A stretch of 64,000 nucleotides of DNA from CAZSBB01 sp964605235 (GTDB lineage: Bacteria; Planctomycetota; Phycisphaerae; Phycisphaerales; Phycisphaeraceae): contig CAZSBB010000021.1 of assembly GCA_964605235.1 (NCBI GenBank), positions 1 through 64,000 on the forward strand, in the 5' to 3' direction. Under the pieces are notes generated by a model. It saw only the letters and a list, made by a program, of their open reading frames with translations. It was not told where the DNA came from and made no database searches. Below, piece by piece: positions 16,435-25,460 of this stretch (its first letter is position 1; each line of letters begins with the position of its first letter). A program made the position numbers and the translations under genes.

Positions 16435-16540
16435 GATGAATGGTTATATCCGAACGAGATCGGCTGTACGCAGCGAAGTTGGCGTATGACATGCTCACAG
16501 GTCTGGCGCAGGACCGTGATGCTGTGGCCTGCGTTGACGC

Positions 16541-16568
16541 TGTCCGTCGCTGACGCTTCCGGCTCGTT
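16541..16568. repeat. palindromic repeat C, single arm (copy 2)
   Basis: This 28-base stretch matches the right arm of repeat C (CGTCGCTGACGCTTCCGGCT core). A degenerate partner may exist around 16453-16485 (CCGAACGAGATCGGCTG), but pairing is poor. It lies just downstream of the lipoprotein gene. Confidence 0.75.
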
Positions 16569-16589
16569 GCGGAGCGGGATGGTGGCGAT

Positions 16590-17618
16590 TTACTGCACCC
16601 AGCGCAGCAGGATGAGCCATTGCACCGGCCCGGCGGGATCGTCGCTGAGCATCAGGTGCGCCCCGACATGATTGGGAATCTCTCGGGGCCAGCGCGTCGG
16701 CGCCTCCGCTGCAGTCGCCGGCGGCGCGGGGGCGTCTTTATCCGTTGTCGCCGCTGGCGGTGCAGCTTCAGGAGCGGGCGCTGCGGTGAGCGCTTGGCTG
16801 TCGGCCGTGTTCTGTGTCGCGTTTGCTTGCGGATCTGATTCCGCTTCCGGCTCCGGGGTCGGCTTGGGCACGGCAGGCAATTCCGCCACCGCCAGCACCA
16901 GCACATCCCCCGGCAGCAGGTCGAACGTCTGCGCCAGCTCCGTCAGCAATCGACCATCGCGGCTTTTCTCCGCCGGCGTGCGCGGCAGCAAAGTTCGCTG
17001 GGCGAGATACACCTGCGGCACGCATTGCACCTGCAAACCCTCCGTCGGCCCGGCCGCCAGATTCAGCAGCCACTGCAGCCGACCCTCGCGCACCGACAGC
17101 GGCGCGGTCTGATCCGGCAGGGGAATCTCCAACCACCGCTGGCCCGGCAACGCGGGCACCGTGGTCAGCACCATGAAGTCGTCCGCCGTGTTGATCCGGC
17201 TGTTCATCACCTGACGCCGCGGCGGCAGATGCTTGATGAACTGCTCCACCGCCGGCCCCCGCAGCACCCCGCCACGCAAGCCGACCTGCGTCCAGACAGT
17301 CGCATCGTTCGGCAGCGCCAGCACATTCGCCCACGCTGGCTCCAGGGTGGCGTCCAGCGGCAACTTCAGCTTCATCAAGTCAAAGTGACGGCGGGGGCCC
17401 AGCGTTGGCGCCTCGGGCCCGAGGTCCATTTCCGTGGGTTTCTGGAAGCGCGGGTCGTCGAAGCGCGGCAAACGCGAATCCTGCCGCGCGGGGGCCGGGG
17501 GCGCCGGGGGCGGCGTGGCACAACCGCTCAGCGCGCATGCGAGCAGCACGCGCAGCCACAACGTCAGCGCGCTGGCCGATTCACGCCGGCTTGGTTTGCA
17601 GCACGGATTCAATGGCAT
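16590..17618 (-). CDS. putative lipoprotein, unknown function
   Basis: A secreted lipoprotein of about 342 residues. A hydrophobic segment (LTLWLRVLLACALSGC) ends in the lipobox LSGC, followed by a Pro/Ala-rich linker, so the mature protein would be anchored through its cysteine. The middle shows no family I recognise. Around residues 250-320 there is a Pro/Ala/Glu-rich stretch. I place the start at the ATG at 17618, with GAGG six bases upstream, overlapping the aminotransferase gene by 38 bases. A TTG at 17561 is an alternative. It is probably co-transcribed with the aminotransferase gene by position. Confidence 0.65.
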   Translation of the reverse strand: MPLNPCCKPSRRESASALTLWLRVLLACALSGCATPPPAPPAPARQDSRLPRFDDPRFQKPTEMDLGPEAPTLGPRRHFDLMKLKLPLDATLEPAWANVLALPNDATVWTQVGLRGGVLRGPAVEQFIKHLPPRRQVMNSRINTADDFMVLTTVPALPGQRWLEIPLPDQTAPLSVREGRLQWLLNLAAGPTEGLQVQCVPQVYLAQRTLLPRTPAEKSRDGRLLTELAQTFDLLPGDVLVLAVAELPAVPKPTPEPEAESDPQANATQNTADSQALTAAPAPEAAPPAATTDKDAPAPPATAAEAPTRWPREIPNHVGAHLMLSDDPAGPVQWLILLRWVQ

Positions 17619-18840
17619 CGAGACCCTCGGCAATCTCGGCGTCGCTGACCACCAGCGGGGGCGCCAGCCGCAGCACCGTGTTCTGGGTGCCGTTGAGCAG
17701 ATAGCCCTGAGCCAGGAGCTGATGGACAACGTCCGTCGCGCTCTTGAACCAGCCGGCGCCGTCGCAGTTGAGATCGACGCCGATGAACAGCCCCTTGCCG
17801 CGCACCGCGCGGATCAGGCCGGTCCGGCTGCCGAACTGCTGCAGACGGGCGACGATCTGCTCGCCGATTTTCGCCGCCCGGGGAACCAGGCCGTCGCGCT
17901 CCATGACCTGGAAAATCGCCGCGGCGACCGCCATGCTGATGCAGTTGCCGCCGAGCGTGGTGGCGTGCATCACGGCGTTGGCGGTTTCAAAGTCGAACAG
18001 GTGCGCGACTTTGGGATGAGCGCACATCACGCCCACCGCCAGCCCGCCGCCCACGCCCTTGGCGAGCGTCATGGCGTCAGGCTGGATGCCCCAGTGCTGA
18101 TGGGCGAAGTAGCGACCCGTCCGGCCGCAGCCGGTCCAGACTTCATCGCAGATCAGCAGCAGGTCGCGTTCGTCGCACAGTTGCCGCAGCCGGGGCAGGT
18201 AATCGCGGTCGGGCACATTGACGCCGCCTTCGCCCTGGATCGGTTCGACGATGACAGCGACGGTCTGGTCGTCGAGCGCGGTGGTGATGGCGTCGAGGTC
18301 GTTGTAGGCGACATTGGTGAAGCCAGGGAGGAAGGGTTCAAAGCCTTTGCGCACTTTGTCCTGGCCGGTCGCCATCATGGTGGCGAAGCTCCGGCCGTGG
18401 AAGCTCTGGGTGGCGCTGATGATTTTGTAGCGTTTGCCGCTGGGGCCGGGCTTGGCTGCCCCATACAGCCGGGCGAGTTTGAAGGCAGCTTCGTTGGCGT
18501 CGGCGCCGCTGTGGCAGAAGAAGCTCCGGCCGGCGAAACCGTGGCGATGGATGGCTTCGGCGAGCAGGGTCTGCGGCTCGGTGTGCAGCAGGTTGCCCAC
18601 GTGCCAGAGTTGGTTGGCTTGCCGGGTGATGGTCGCCACGAGGTCGGGATGGCAATGCCCCAGCACGCCCGCCCCAAAGCCGGAGAACAGGTCGAGGTAA
18701 CGCTTGCCCTGGGCATCCCACAGCTCACAGCCCTGACCGCGCACCATCGCCAGCGGATAGCGCGGGTAGTTGTGGGTCATGTACCGATCATGCTTGGCGA
18801 TGATGTCAGCGGTGGCGGAAGCGGTGGTCGAAGCAGCCAT
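17581..18840 (-). CDS. argD: class III aminotransferase, acetylornithine aminotransferase type
   Basis: A PLP-dependent enzyme of 419 residues from the acetylornithine/ornithine aminotransferase group. It has LFSGFGAGVLGHCHP, HSGADANEAAFKLAR, SFHGRSFATM, EPIQGEGGV, the PLP-binding Asp in LLICDEVWTGCGRTG, and the Schiff-base lysine in MTLAKGVGGG. The best fit is ArgD in arginine synthesis. Ornithine, GABA or other omega-amino donors are possible because no other arg gene is nearby and the family is broad. The residue before CGRTG is G where Q is often found (EVQTGCGRTG has T here preceded by W), a mild deviation. Confidence 0.82.
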   Translation of the reverse strand: MAASTTASATADIIAKHDRYMTHNYPRYPLAMVRGQGCELWDAQGKRYLDLFSGFGAGVLGHCHPDLVATITRQANQLWHVGNLLHTEPQTLLAEAIHRHGFAGRSFFCHSGADANEAAFKLARLYGAAKPGPSGKRYKIISATQSFHGRSFATMMATGQDKVRKGFEPFLPGFTNVAYNDLDAITTALDDQTVAVIVEPIQGEGGVNVPDRDYLPRLRQLCDERDLLLICDEVWTGCGRTGRYFAHQHWGIQPDAMTLAKGVGGGLAVGVMCAHPKVAHLFDFETANAVMHATTLGGNCISMAVAAAIFQVMERDGLVPRAAKIGEQIVARLQQFGSRTGLIRAVRGKGLFIGVDLNCDGAGWFKSATDVVHQLLAQGYLLNGTQNTVLRLAPPLVVSDAEIAEGLDAIESVLQTKPA

Positions 18841-18907
18841 GGCGGATTCCTTGGGGCTGGGGGGGGAAATAGATTACCAGTTTGGGGGGCAGGTGCATCC
18901 GTTCCTG

Positions 18908-19022
18908 ACGAGCCGGTGGCGTGAGCGACGGGCAGGGCGCGGAGTGGACGATGATGCGCGGTTGAATGCGTGGAACGTTTGGCGTGCGGATACGCTGCCC
19001 GTCGCTCACGCTTCCGGCTCGT
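18908..19022. repeat. palindromic repeat C, paired arms (copy 3)
   Basis: Arms 18908-18935 (ACGAGCCGGTGGCGTGAGCG...) and 18995-19022 are reverse complements with a few mismatches and enclose 59 bases. The arm matches copies at 7829, 16541 and 44645, with GTGAGCG in place of GTCAGCG. It lies between the argD-like gene and the phytanoyl-CoA oxygenase gene. Confidence 0.88.
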
Positions 19023-19044
19023 TAAGCATTGGGCGCGCAAACAA

Positions 19045-19092
19045 CCGCCGCGGGTCGGTGGACGCGCTGCTGCGCGTGCCGACCCGCGGCGG
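19045..19092 (-). terminator. strong hairpin after the PhyH-family gene
   Basis: CCGCCGCGGGTCGG (19045-19058) and CCGACCCGCGGCGG (19079-19092) form a perfect 14-bp stem, with an extra ACGCG/CGCGT stem in the loop. On the minus strand it is followed by TTGTTTG, a weak T-run. It begins 25 bases after the stop of the upstream leftward gene, so a terminator role is likely but not certain. Confidence 0.55.
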
Positions 19093-19116
19093 AGGGGGTG
19101 ACGTGGTGGAATCGAA

Positions 19117-19932
19117 TCAGCCGGCTTTGGCGGTCTGCAGTTGCTCGGGATCGAGAGCGCCTTCCCCGAAGATGGTGGTCCAGGGCTGCGCGCCGGATTC
19201 GATGACTTTGGTCGTGCCGTTCATGTAGCAGATGGAGAATGCGCGGCGGGCGATCTTTGACCGGTTGACATCCGAAGCGTGCAGCGTCCAGTTGTGCAGC
19301 AGCACCACTTCGCCGGCTTCCAGTTCCAGATGGATCGCTTTGCCGGAGGCTTCGGCGGCCTGGCCCTGTTCCTTGGTGAGGAAGCCGGAGCTGTGCTCGG
19401 GGTTGAGCAGCTGGCGATGCGAGCCGGGGATGACCCGGACGCAGCCGTTGAGCACGGTGGCGGGATCGATCGCCAGCCAGATGGTGATGGCGGGGTCTTC
19501 GTTGAGATAGTTCCAGCGGTCCTGATGCCACGGCAGCACGGTGCCTTTGCCCGCCGGCTTGTTCATGAACATGGCGCGGAAGCAGCGGACGATTTCGCCG
19601 CGGCCGTATTGCCGTTCGCAGATGTCCTTGAACAGCGGCTGCTGCATGAAGCGCAGGAAGGTGGGGTCCCACTCGAGGTCCTGAATCTTGCGGTAGTCGA
19701 GGGTGGCGCCCTTGTGGCCCTTGGTCTGGGGCGTGAGCTTGCCGTAGTCATTGCTGTCGGCGTCGAGCTGCATCAGCATGCGGTCATAGTCGACGTCGGC
19801 CTTGCCGAGCATGATGTCGTCGATGCGCTGCTGCAGCGCCGCGAGGGCGTCCCCGGTGAGCAGCTGGCCCAGCTTGAGGTAGCCGTCGCGTTCGAATTGC
19901 TGCCACTGTTCATCGGTCAGGCGGGTGGTCAT
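19117..19932 (-). CDS. phytanoyl-CoA dioxygenase (PhyH) family protein
   Basis: A 271-residue Fe(II)/2-oxoglutarate oxygenase of the PhyH family. The iron ligands are H and D in LPWHQDRWNY (near residue 140) and the distal H in LHNWTLHASDVNRS (near 215-225). The conserved arginine for 2-oxoglutarate is probably in KIARRAFSICYM. VIPGSHRQLLNPEHSSG is typical of the family. These enzymes hydroxylate varied small molecules and are numerous in Planctomycetota; the substrate cannot be told. It is divergent from nothing obvious; the AraC gene follows upstream on the same strand. Confidence 0.85.
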   Translation of the reverse strand: MTTRLTDEQWQQFERDGYLKLGQLLTGDALAALQQRIDDIMLGKADVDYDRMLMQLDADSNDYGKLTPQTKGHKGATLDYRKIQDLEWDPTFLRFMQQPLFKDICERQYGRGEIVRCFRAMFMNKPAGKGTVLPWHQDRWNYLNEDPAITIWLAIDPATVLNGCVRVIPGSHRQLLNPEHSSGFLTKEQGQAAEASGKAIHLELEAGEVVLLHNWTLHASDVNRSKIARRAFSICYMNGTTKVIESGAQPWTTIFGEGALDPEQLQTAKAG

Positions 19933-20110
19933 GAGCGGTCACTCCGGGAAATAGGGGTTGTTGCCGAGGGGCGATTGAAGTGAAGAATCCTAGGCGGGGG
20001 GCGGTGGCGCGGGAATGGATCGCCTGTGCGCTGGGATGGACGAAATGAACTCGTGCGCCTGGACCTGCAAGAGATTGACCACCACGCCGCCGCGCGCGCC
20101 GGCGTCCGCT

Positions 20111-21007
20111 TCACAATTCCCCGGTGGTGTCCAGGTCCATGCCTTCCTGGGCGGTTTCGCGGTATTGCGAGGGACTCACGCCATAGTGCTGGCGGAACAG
20201 CCGGCTGAAATAGTAGGGGTCGTCGATGCCTAATCGTTCGCCGACGCCTTTGACCGTCAGCTGGCGCGACGCCAGCAGGGCGGCGGCTTTTTCCATGCGG
20301 ATGCGGGCGGCATATTGCAGCGGGGTGATGCCGATGACCTTGCGGAACACGCGGTTAAGATGCTGCGCCGAATAGCCCGCCCAGCGCGCCAGCTCCGGCA
20401 AACTCGGGGGGTCCTGCCAGCTCTGGTTCAATTTCTCCATGACCTCCGCCAGCACGGGGTCGCCGGTGGTTTGGCGCAGCGTGCCGGCCTGGGCGGCATG
20501 GAAGAAGGATTCGAAGACCACCAGCCGCGACCAGCCGCGCATCAAGGTGCGGGCTTCGTCGCCGGGGCGGGCGCTCCAGTCGGCGATCGCGCCGCGCAGG
20601 TAGCGGTCCAGGGCGCAGCCGGCGGGGAGCTGTTGCAGCCGGGGCAGTTGCAGCATGTCGAACACATCCCGCCCGCCGGGCAGCGTGGCTTCGACATGGA
20701 AGGACGCCAGCGTGAAGCGCTGGGTTAGCGAATAGCCGCGGTGGGGCACGCCGGGCGTCACCAGCATCAGCGACCCGGGCTTCAGTTCGTAGGGCTGCTT
20801 TTCGACTTCCCACACCACCCGCCCGCGGGTGATGTAGATGTAGTTGTAGTCCTGCACCGTGCGCGGCTCGAGCGTGTAGCCCGTCTCACCCGCCTGGTAG
20901 GAACACAAGTTCGTCCGCACCTGCAACTGCTGGAGCACAAACCGCAGCAGCGACGTGGTGGGGGCGCTGGTGGTCAGTGCTTCGGACTGGGGCAGGGGGG
21001 TTTTCAC
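20111..21007 (-). CDS. AraC-family transcriptional regulator
   Basis: A 298-residue regulator with an N-terminal cupin-like sensor (about 40-130: YIYITRGRVVWEVE, GSLMLVTPGVPHRGY) and two C-terminal helix-turn-helix motifs (LPELARWAGYSAQHLNRVFRK near 205, and VGERLGIDDPYYFSRLFRQ near 255, ending GVSPSQYR). Proteins with this layout usually sense a sugar and activate catabolic genes. It overlaps the class IV aminotransferase gene by four bases (ATGA) and is translated with it. Its targets are unknown; the PhyH oxygenase gene downstream is one candidate. Confidence 0.9.
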   Translation of the reverse strand: MKTPLPQSEALTTSAPTTSLLRFVLQQLQVRTNLCSYQAGETGYTLEPRTVQDYNYIYITRGRVVWEVEKQPYELKPGSLMLVTPGVPHRGYSLTQRFTLASFHVEATLPGGRDVFDMLQLPRLQQLPAGCALDRYLRGAIADWSARPGDEARTLMRGWSRLVVFESFFHAAQAGTLRQTTGDPVLAEVMEKLNQSWQDPPSLPELARWAGYSAQHLNRVFRKVIGITPLQYAARIRMEKAAALLASRQLTVKGVGERLGIDDPYYFSRLFRQHYGVSPSQYRETAQEGMDLDTTGEL

Positions 21008-21936
21008 GTTGCGGGTGTATCCGAGGTTTGCGGGTCGGAATCAGACGCGGTTTCCGCAGCGATCTGCTGCAGCAAGGCTTCGCGCAGCCGCTGGGTGATC
21101 GGGCCGACCTGGCCGTCTTTGATCGCCTGCTTCTCCACCTTGACCACCGGCAGCAGTTGCCAGCCGGAGTTGGTGAGGAACACTTCGTCGGCTTCGAGCA
21201 GATCGTTGACCGAGAGCATCTGTTTCTGCACGGGCAGGTCCTGGGCCTGCGCCAGGGCGATGACCGCGGCGCGGGTGACGCCGGGCAATACCGGGGCGGG
21301 CAGGGCGCCGGGCGCTTCCTCGCCATGGGCGAAGGGCGTCAGCAGCGTTTCGTTCTTGACCAGAAAAATGTTGCTCACCGAGCCGCTGGCAAGGTGATTG
21401 GTGATGTTCAGCCAGAGCGCCTCGGCGGCGCCGGCGGTGGCGGCCTGGCGCAGCGTGCGCAGGCGCTGCCAGTAGTTGAGCGTCTTGTGCCCGCTGGTGG
21501 GATCGAACGGATTGGCGAGCGGCCCGGCGATCAGCACTGTGACGCCCTGGGTGAAATAGCGTTCGTCATACAGAATCGGCGCGCTCGGTTCGATCAGCAC
21601 GGTCGGCTCGGCGGCGGGCGCGCTGTCACGCCTGGCGCGCAGCAACGACACCGCCCCGGCGGTCAGCGTCACCCGCACCCGTGCCGCCGGGAGCTGGCAG
21701 CGGCCCACGGTTTGCTCGATGAGCTGTCCCAGCGGGGCGGGGTCGAACTCCCTGGCCAACCCCAGTTCGGTCACGCTGCGGCCCAGCCGCGCCAGGTGAT
21801 CCCCCAGCCGAAAGACCTTGCCGCCCTGGGCGTAGAGCGTGCTGAAGACGCCGATCCCATGCTGTAAGCCGGCGTCAGCAATGGAGATGCTGGCGTTTTC
21901 GCGTTCCACGAACTGTCCATTGAGGTAGACGATCAT
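21004..21936 (-). CDS. class IV PLP-dependent aminotransferase
   Basis: A 310-residue fold-IV PLP enzyme. It has IADAGLQHGIGVFSTL at the N-terminus, the catalytic lysine in SGHKTLNYWQRLRTLR (near 149), SGSVSNIFLVKN and PGVTRAAVIALAQ. The family includes branched-chain aminotransferase, D-amino-acid aminotransferase and aminodeoxychorismate lyase. The length and TLNYWQ motif allow either of the first or last. Aminodeoxychorismate lyase (PabC) would fit the folate genes in this window, but no pabA or pabB is present. I leave the symbol empty. Confidence 0.82.
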   Translation of the reverse strand: MIVYLNGQFVERENASISIADAGLQHGIGVFSTLYAQGGKVFRLGDHLARLGRSVTELGLAREFDPAPLGQLIEQTVGRCQLPAARVRVTLTAGAVSLLRARRDSAPAAEPTVLIEPSAPILYDERYFTQGVTVLIAGPLANPFDPTSGHKTLNYWQRLRTLRQAATAGAAEALWLNITNHLASGSVSNIFLVKNETLLTPFAHGEEAPGALPAPVLPGVTRAAVIALAQAQDLPVQKQMLSVNDLLEADEVFLTNSGWQLLPVVKVEKQAIKDGQVGPITQRLREALLQQIAAETASDSDPQTSDTPAT

Positions 21937-21978
21937 CGTCAGGCTCCAGCTTCCAGCCCCCGTCGGCGTCAGACCGAC

Positions 21979-22006
21979 TTGCCGCCGGCGGGTTTGGTGT
22001 TATCAT
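21979..22006 (+). promoter_or_regulatory. probable rpmE promoter
   Basis: TTGCCG (21979-21984), 16 bases and TATCAT (22001-22006) resemble a sigma-70 promoter about 60 bases before the rpmE ATG. It lies in the divergent spacer with the class IV aminotransferase gene. Confidence 0.45.
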
Positions 22007-22066
22007 CTTGGATTCCCCATCGTCAGGCAACGCCGCCCGACTTTGGCGAAGTTTGGAGAGACTCCG

Positions 22067-22288
22067 ATGAAGGCTGACATTCATCCCCAGTACGTCGAAT
22101 GCACCGCGCACTGCGCCTGTGGCAATACCTTCCAGACCCACAGCACGGTCAAGAAGATCAACGTGGACATCTGCAACACGTGTCATCCCTTCTTCACCGG
22201 CAAGCAGAAGTTTGTGGACACCGCCGGCCGGGTGGAGAAGTTCCAGAAGAAGTTCGCGGGCAACTACTTCAAATCCGGCAAACGCTAG
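22067..22288 (+). CDS. rpmE: ribosomal protein L31 (zinc-binding form)
   Basis: A 73-residue L31 of the large subunit. It begins MKADIHPQYVECTAHCACGN and carries the cysteine pattern of the zinc-binding (C+) form: C14, C18 and C20 in the first cluster and ICNTCHPFFTGKQKF later. The ending RVEKFQKKF is typical. I use the ATG at 22067 with GGAGAG upstream, not the GTG/ATG in frame at 22043. It is followed by a terminator and then prfA, the common rpmE-prfA order. Confidence 0.95.
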   Translation: MKADIHPQYVECTAHCACGNTFQTHSTVKKINVDICNTCHPFFTGKQKFVDTAGRVEKFQKKFAGNYFKSGKR

Positions 22289-22306
22289 CCCTCAACGCAA
22301 CCTCCC

Positions 22307-22338
22307 AGCCGCGGCGTCCGCAGACGTCGCGGCTTTTT
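22307..22338 (+). terminator. rho-independent terminator between rpmE and prfA
   Basis: AGCCGCGGCGTC (22307-22318) and GACGTCGCGGCT (22323-22334) form a 12-bp stem with one G:T pair around a CGCA loop, followed by TTTT. It starts 19 bases after rpmE. Partial read-through into prfA (start 22398) is possible. Confidence 0.85.
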
Positions 22339-22397
22339 GTTGCGCGCTCCGCGCTGCCGTTCCTCTGCCCATCCGCTCCATCGCCTGAGTTCGTGCC

Positions 22398-23480
22398 ATG
22401 CAGGACTACCAACGCACCTTGCTCGCCCGATTGGCGCAGCTCGCCCAGCAACAGGCGGAGCTCGAAGCCCAACTGGCGGACCCGGCCGTGGTCAGCCAGC
22501 CCCAGCGCCTGCGCGAGCTGAGCATTCGCCGGGCGGCGATGGCGGACCTGGTGGAGCGCTATCACCAGTATCAGTCGCTGCAACAGCAACTGGCGGGGGC
22601 GCGGGAAATGCTCGCCACGGAAACCGACGCCGAGCTGCGCGCTATGGCGCAGGAGGAAGCCGACGCCCTCGCCAAGCAGAGCGAAGCGCTGCTGGAGGAC
22701 GTCGGCAATGAGTTGGTCACCGCCGATGACCGCGCGATCGGCGCGGTGATTCTGGAACTGCGTGCCGCGTCAGGTGGGGATGAGGCAGCCCTGTTCGCCG
22801 GCGATCTGGTGCAGATGTACGAACGCTATGCCGCCCGCCGCAAGTGGAAGTTCGACGTGCTCGACTTCTCCCCCGGCGACCAGGGCGGCGTGCGCCATGT
22901 GGTGGTCAGCGTCACCGGCCCCGCCGTCTGGCAGGGCATGGGCTACGAAGGCGGCGTGCATTGCGTCAAGCGTGTGCCCGCGACGGAAACGCAGGGCCGG
23001 GTGCATACGTCCACCGCCACGGTCGCGGTGCTGCCGGAGCCGGAGGAAGTGGAGATCAGCATTCCCGAGAGCGATGTGGACATGCACATCACCACCGCGC
23101 AGGGGCCGGGCGGGCAGAACGTGAACAAAGTCGCCACGGCCGTGCACCTGATCCACAAACCCACCGGCATCGAAGTGCGCATGCAGGAATCCAAAAGCCA
23201 GCAGCAGAACCGCGCCAAAGCCTGGCAACTGCTGCGGGCGCGGGTGTACGACCACTACCAGCGCGAAAAGGACGCTCAGCGCGCCGAGTCGCGCAAGGTC
23301 ATGATCGGCTCGGGCGGCCGAAGCGAGCGCATCCGCACCTATCGCTGGAAGGAAAGCGTGGTGGTGGACCATCGCCTCAACGAATCCTTCAACCTGCAAA
23401 ACCTGCTGGCGGGTGAACTGGAAGAAGTGGTCGAAGCGTTGGTGAAACTCGACCGCGCCCAGCGGCTGGCCAGTTTGTAA
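22398..23480 (+). CDS. prfA: peptide chain release factor 1
   Basis: RF1 releases the finished peptide at UAA and UAG codons. The 360-residue protein has the family's full length. The codon-recognition PxT motif is PAT near residues 194-196 (RVPATETQGRVHTS). The GGQ motif that acts in the peptidyl-transferase centre is in GPGGQNVNKVATAVHL near 238-240. RSERIRTYRW and DHRLNESFNL near the end are also typical. PAT with GGQ distinguishes RF1 from RF2. The prmC methylase gene that often follows is absent; a phoH gene follows instead. Confidence 0.97.
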   Translation: MQDYQRTLLARLAQLAQQQAELEAQLADPAVVSQPQRLRELSIRRAAMADLVERYHQYQSLQQQLAGAREMLATETDAELRAMAQEEADALAKQSEALLEDVGNELVTADDRAIGAVILELRAASGGDEAALFAGDLVQMYERYAARRKWKFDVLDFSPGDQGGVRHVVVSVTGPAVWQGMGYEGGVHCVKRVPATETQGRVHTSTATVAVLPEPEEVEISIPESDVDMHITTAQGPGGQNVNKVATAVHLIHKPTGIEVRMQESKSQQQNRAKAWQLLRARVYDHYQREKDAQRAESRKVMIGSGGRSERIRTYRWKESVVVDHRLNESFNLQNLLAGELEEVVEALVKLDRAQRLASL

Positions 23481-23525
23481 TCACAAGCATTCTTTACTGC
23501 TTCATCTGTGCCCATCTCCCCCTGC

Positions 23526-23556
23526 CTTCATCCGTGTTCATCCGTGGCAAAAAAAC
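23526..23556. repeat. iterated TTCATCCGTG word, single arm
   Basis: TTCATCCGTG is repeated (TTCATCCGTGTTCATCCGTG) and followed by GCAAAAAAA. The reverse-complement word GATGAACACGG appears at 44572-44590, next to TTTTTTTTGCCACA. A related TTTTGCCACGGATG starts the queE-queD inverted repeat. No pairing partner is clear here, though TTCATCTGTG occurs at 23501-23510. Confidence 0.7.
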
Positions 23557-23710
23557 CTCACCCACATACCCCCACCGGGCCCACGTCAAAAGCGCGCAAG
23601 CCCCACGATTCTCCGCAAATGCTCTAGCCAAACGCCCGTCAGCGCCTACAATGGCAGCAAACCGGCTGGCAGGGAAGCCGCCCGCCGCACTGCGCAGGAG
23701 GAATGCAGCG

Positions 23711-25111
23711 TTGACCCACTCGGAGACGCCTCGCGGCGACGACCTGAAGTTCTTCGTGCTCGACACCAATGTGCTCCTGCACAACCCGGCAGCATTATTC
23801 ATGTTTGCCGACAATGAGGTCGTGATTCCCTTCACCGTTCTCGAAGAACTCGACAAGTTCAAGAAGCAGAATGACGATGTGGGCCGCAACGCCCGCACGG
23901 TCATCCGCCATCTGGACGCCCTGCGCGACCGCGGCGAGCTGTCCAAGGGCGTCAAGTGGAACGGCCACGGCGGCCGCATCCGTGTGGACTTCACCGTCGA
24001 GGACCGCCCCCGCGTGCTGCGCGAGGACGTGCCCGACAATCGCATCATCGGCGTCGCCTGGAACCTCACCCAGAAGGGCTTCAAGACTGTCTTCATCTCC
24101 AAGGACATCAACGTTCGGCTCAAGTCCGACGCCCTGGGCATCAAGACCGAGGATTTCGAAGCCCAGAAAGTCGACGCCGACCGCCTGTACACCGGCTTCG
24201 AAGTGCTGGACCTGCCGTCGAACCTCATCGACCAGCTTTATCACGAGAAGCAACTGCCCGTCGAACTACTCAAGCCTTACCTCATCCGCAAGCACCCCGA
24301 CGGCAAGGAATCCTTTTTCGAGCTGCATGGCAATGAGTACGTGCAGATGCGCGACAGCCTCGATGAATCCCACACCGGCCTCGCCCGGCTGCTGTGCGAC
24401 ACGAATCATCTGATTCCCGTGCATGGCCCGCGTAAGCCGGTGTTCGGCATTTTGCCGCGCAATCTGCAACAGACCATGGCGCTGGACCTGCTGCTGGATG
24501 ACGACATCAAGCTGGTCACGCTGCTGGGCACCGCGGGCACGGGCAAGACGCTGCTGGCGATCGCGGCGGGCATGCACAAGGTGATCACCGAGCAGCGGTA
24601 TGACAAGCTGCTGGTCGCCCGGCCGATCATGCCGATGGGCCGGGATATCGGCTATTTGCCGGGGGATAAGGACGAAAAGCTCGCCGCCTGGATGCAGCCG
24701 ATTTTCGACAATCTGGCGTACCTGCTGAGCACCCGCAGCGTCGGCCCGCAGCACGCCGAGAGCAAAACGCCCGAAGCCCGCATTCGCGCCTTCATGCAGA
24801 GCGATCAGCTCGTGCTCGAGCCGCTGACGTACATCCGCGGGCGCAGCATTCCCCATCAGTTCATCATCATCGACGAGGCGCAGAACCTCACCCCGCACGA
24901 GGTCAAGACCATCATCTCGCGCGTGGGCGAAGGCACCAAGATCATCCTCACCGGCGACATCGGGCAGATCGACAACCCGTACCTCGACAGCTCCAGCAAC
25001 GGCTTGAGCTACACGGTCGAACGGCTCAAGGGTCAGGCGCAGGTCGGCCACGTCACCCTTGAACGCAGCGAACGCAGCGAACTGGCGTCCCTGGCGGCTT
25101 CGCGGTTGTGA
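23711..25111 (+). CDS. PIN-PhoH fusion protein (PhoH2/YlaK type)
   Basis: A 466-residue protein that joins an N-terminal PIN ribonuclease domain (FFVLDTNVLLHNP near 17-29; SKDINVRLKSDALGIK near 133-148) to a PhoH P-loop ATPase (GTAGTGKTLLAIA near 273-285; FIIIDEAQNLTP near 385-396; TGDIGQID). Members have been described as RNA helicases with RNase activity. I place the start at TTG 23711 because AGGAGG (23696-23701) lies nine bases upstream. The ATG at 23651 has no ribosome binding site and would add a poorly conserved tail. It follows prfA after a spacer with repeat words. Confidence 0.9.
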   Translation: MTHSETPRGDDLKFFVLDTNVLLHNPAALFMFADNEVVIPFTVLEELDKFKKQNDDVGRNARTVIRHLDALRDRGELSKGVKWNGHGGRIRVDFTVEDRPRVLREDVPDNRIIGVAWNLTQKGFKTVFISKDINVRLKSDALGIKTEDFEAQKVDADRLYTGFEVLDLPSNLIDQLYHEKQLPVELLKPYLIRKHPDGKESFFELHGNEYVQMRDSLDESHTGLARLLCDTNHLIPVHGPRKPVFGILPRNLQQTMALDLLLDDDIKLVTLLGTAGTGKTLLAIAAGMHKVITEQRYDKLLVARPIMPMGRDIGYLPGDKDEKLAAWMQPIFDNLAYLLSTRSVGPQHAESKTPEARIRAFMQSDQLVLEPLTYIRGRSIPHQFIIIDEAQNLTPHEVKTIISRVGEGTKIILTGDIGQIDNPYLDSSSNGLSYTVERLKGQAQVGHVTLERSERSELASLAASRL

Positions 25112-25225
25112 CGCGCCGTTCGAACGGGTGAAACGCGCGCCTGAACAACCGCTATCCCCCCGCGCTGCTGCGGCTCCCCGCGCGTTTGACCCTGCCGCGC
25201 CAATGGCGATAATCCCGCTGCTCTA

Positions 25226-25298
25226 GCCCCCATCGTCTAGAGGCCTAGGACGCCAGGTTCTCATCCTGGTAACAGGGGTTCGAATCCCCTTGGGGGTA
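25226..25298 (+). tRNA. tRNA-Glu (CUC)
   Basis: Acceptor GCCCCCA (25226-25232) pairs with TGGGGGT (25291-25297) with a G:T at the first position, followed by A. The D-arm TCGTCTAGAGGCCTAGGA is present. The anticodon stem CCAGG/CCTGG encloses TTCTCAT, giving CTC for glutamate. The T-arm AGGGG-TTCGAAT-CCCCT is complete. CCA is not encoded. No gene is visible in 25112-25225 or 25299-25460. Confidence 0.96.
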
Positions 25299-25460
25299 CT
25301 TGACCGACCCGCGCCACATCCGCAATCCCCCGCATTCACCAGCATTTTTGCATTTTCAGCATCACCGCTTTGCTGGCGTGTGCGGCCCGGTTCACGCGCG
25401 TACTGCAGCGCATTTAGCAGCGCCGCAACATGCCCCGTCGCTACGTTGTAGCGCGGATCC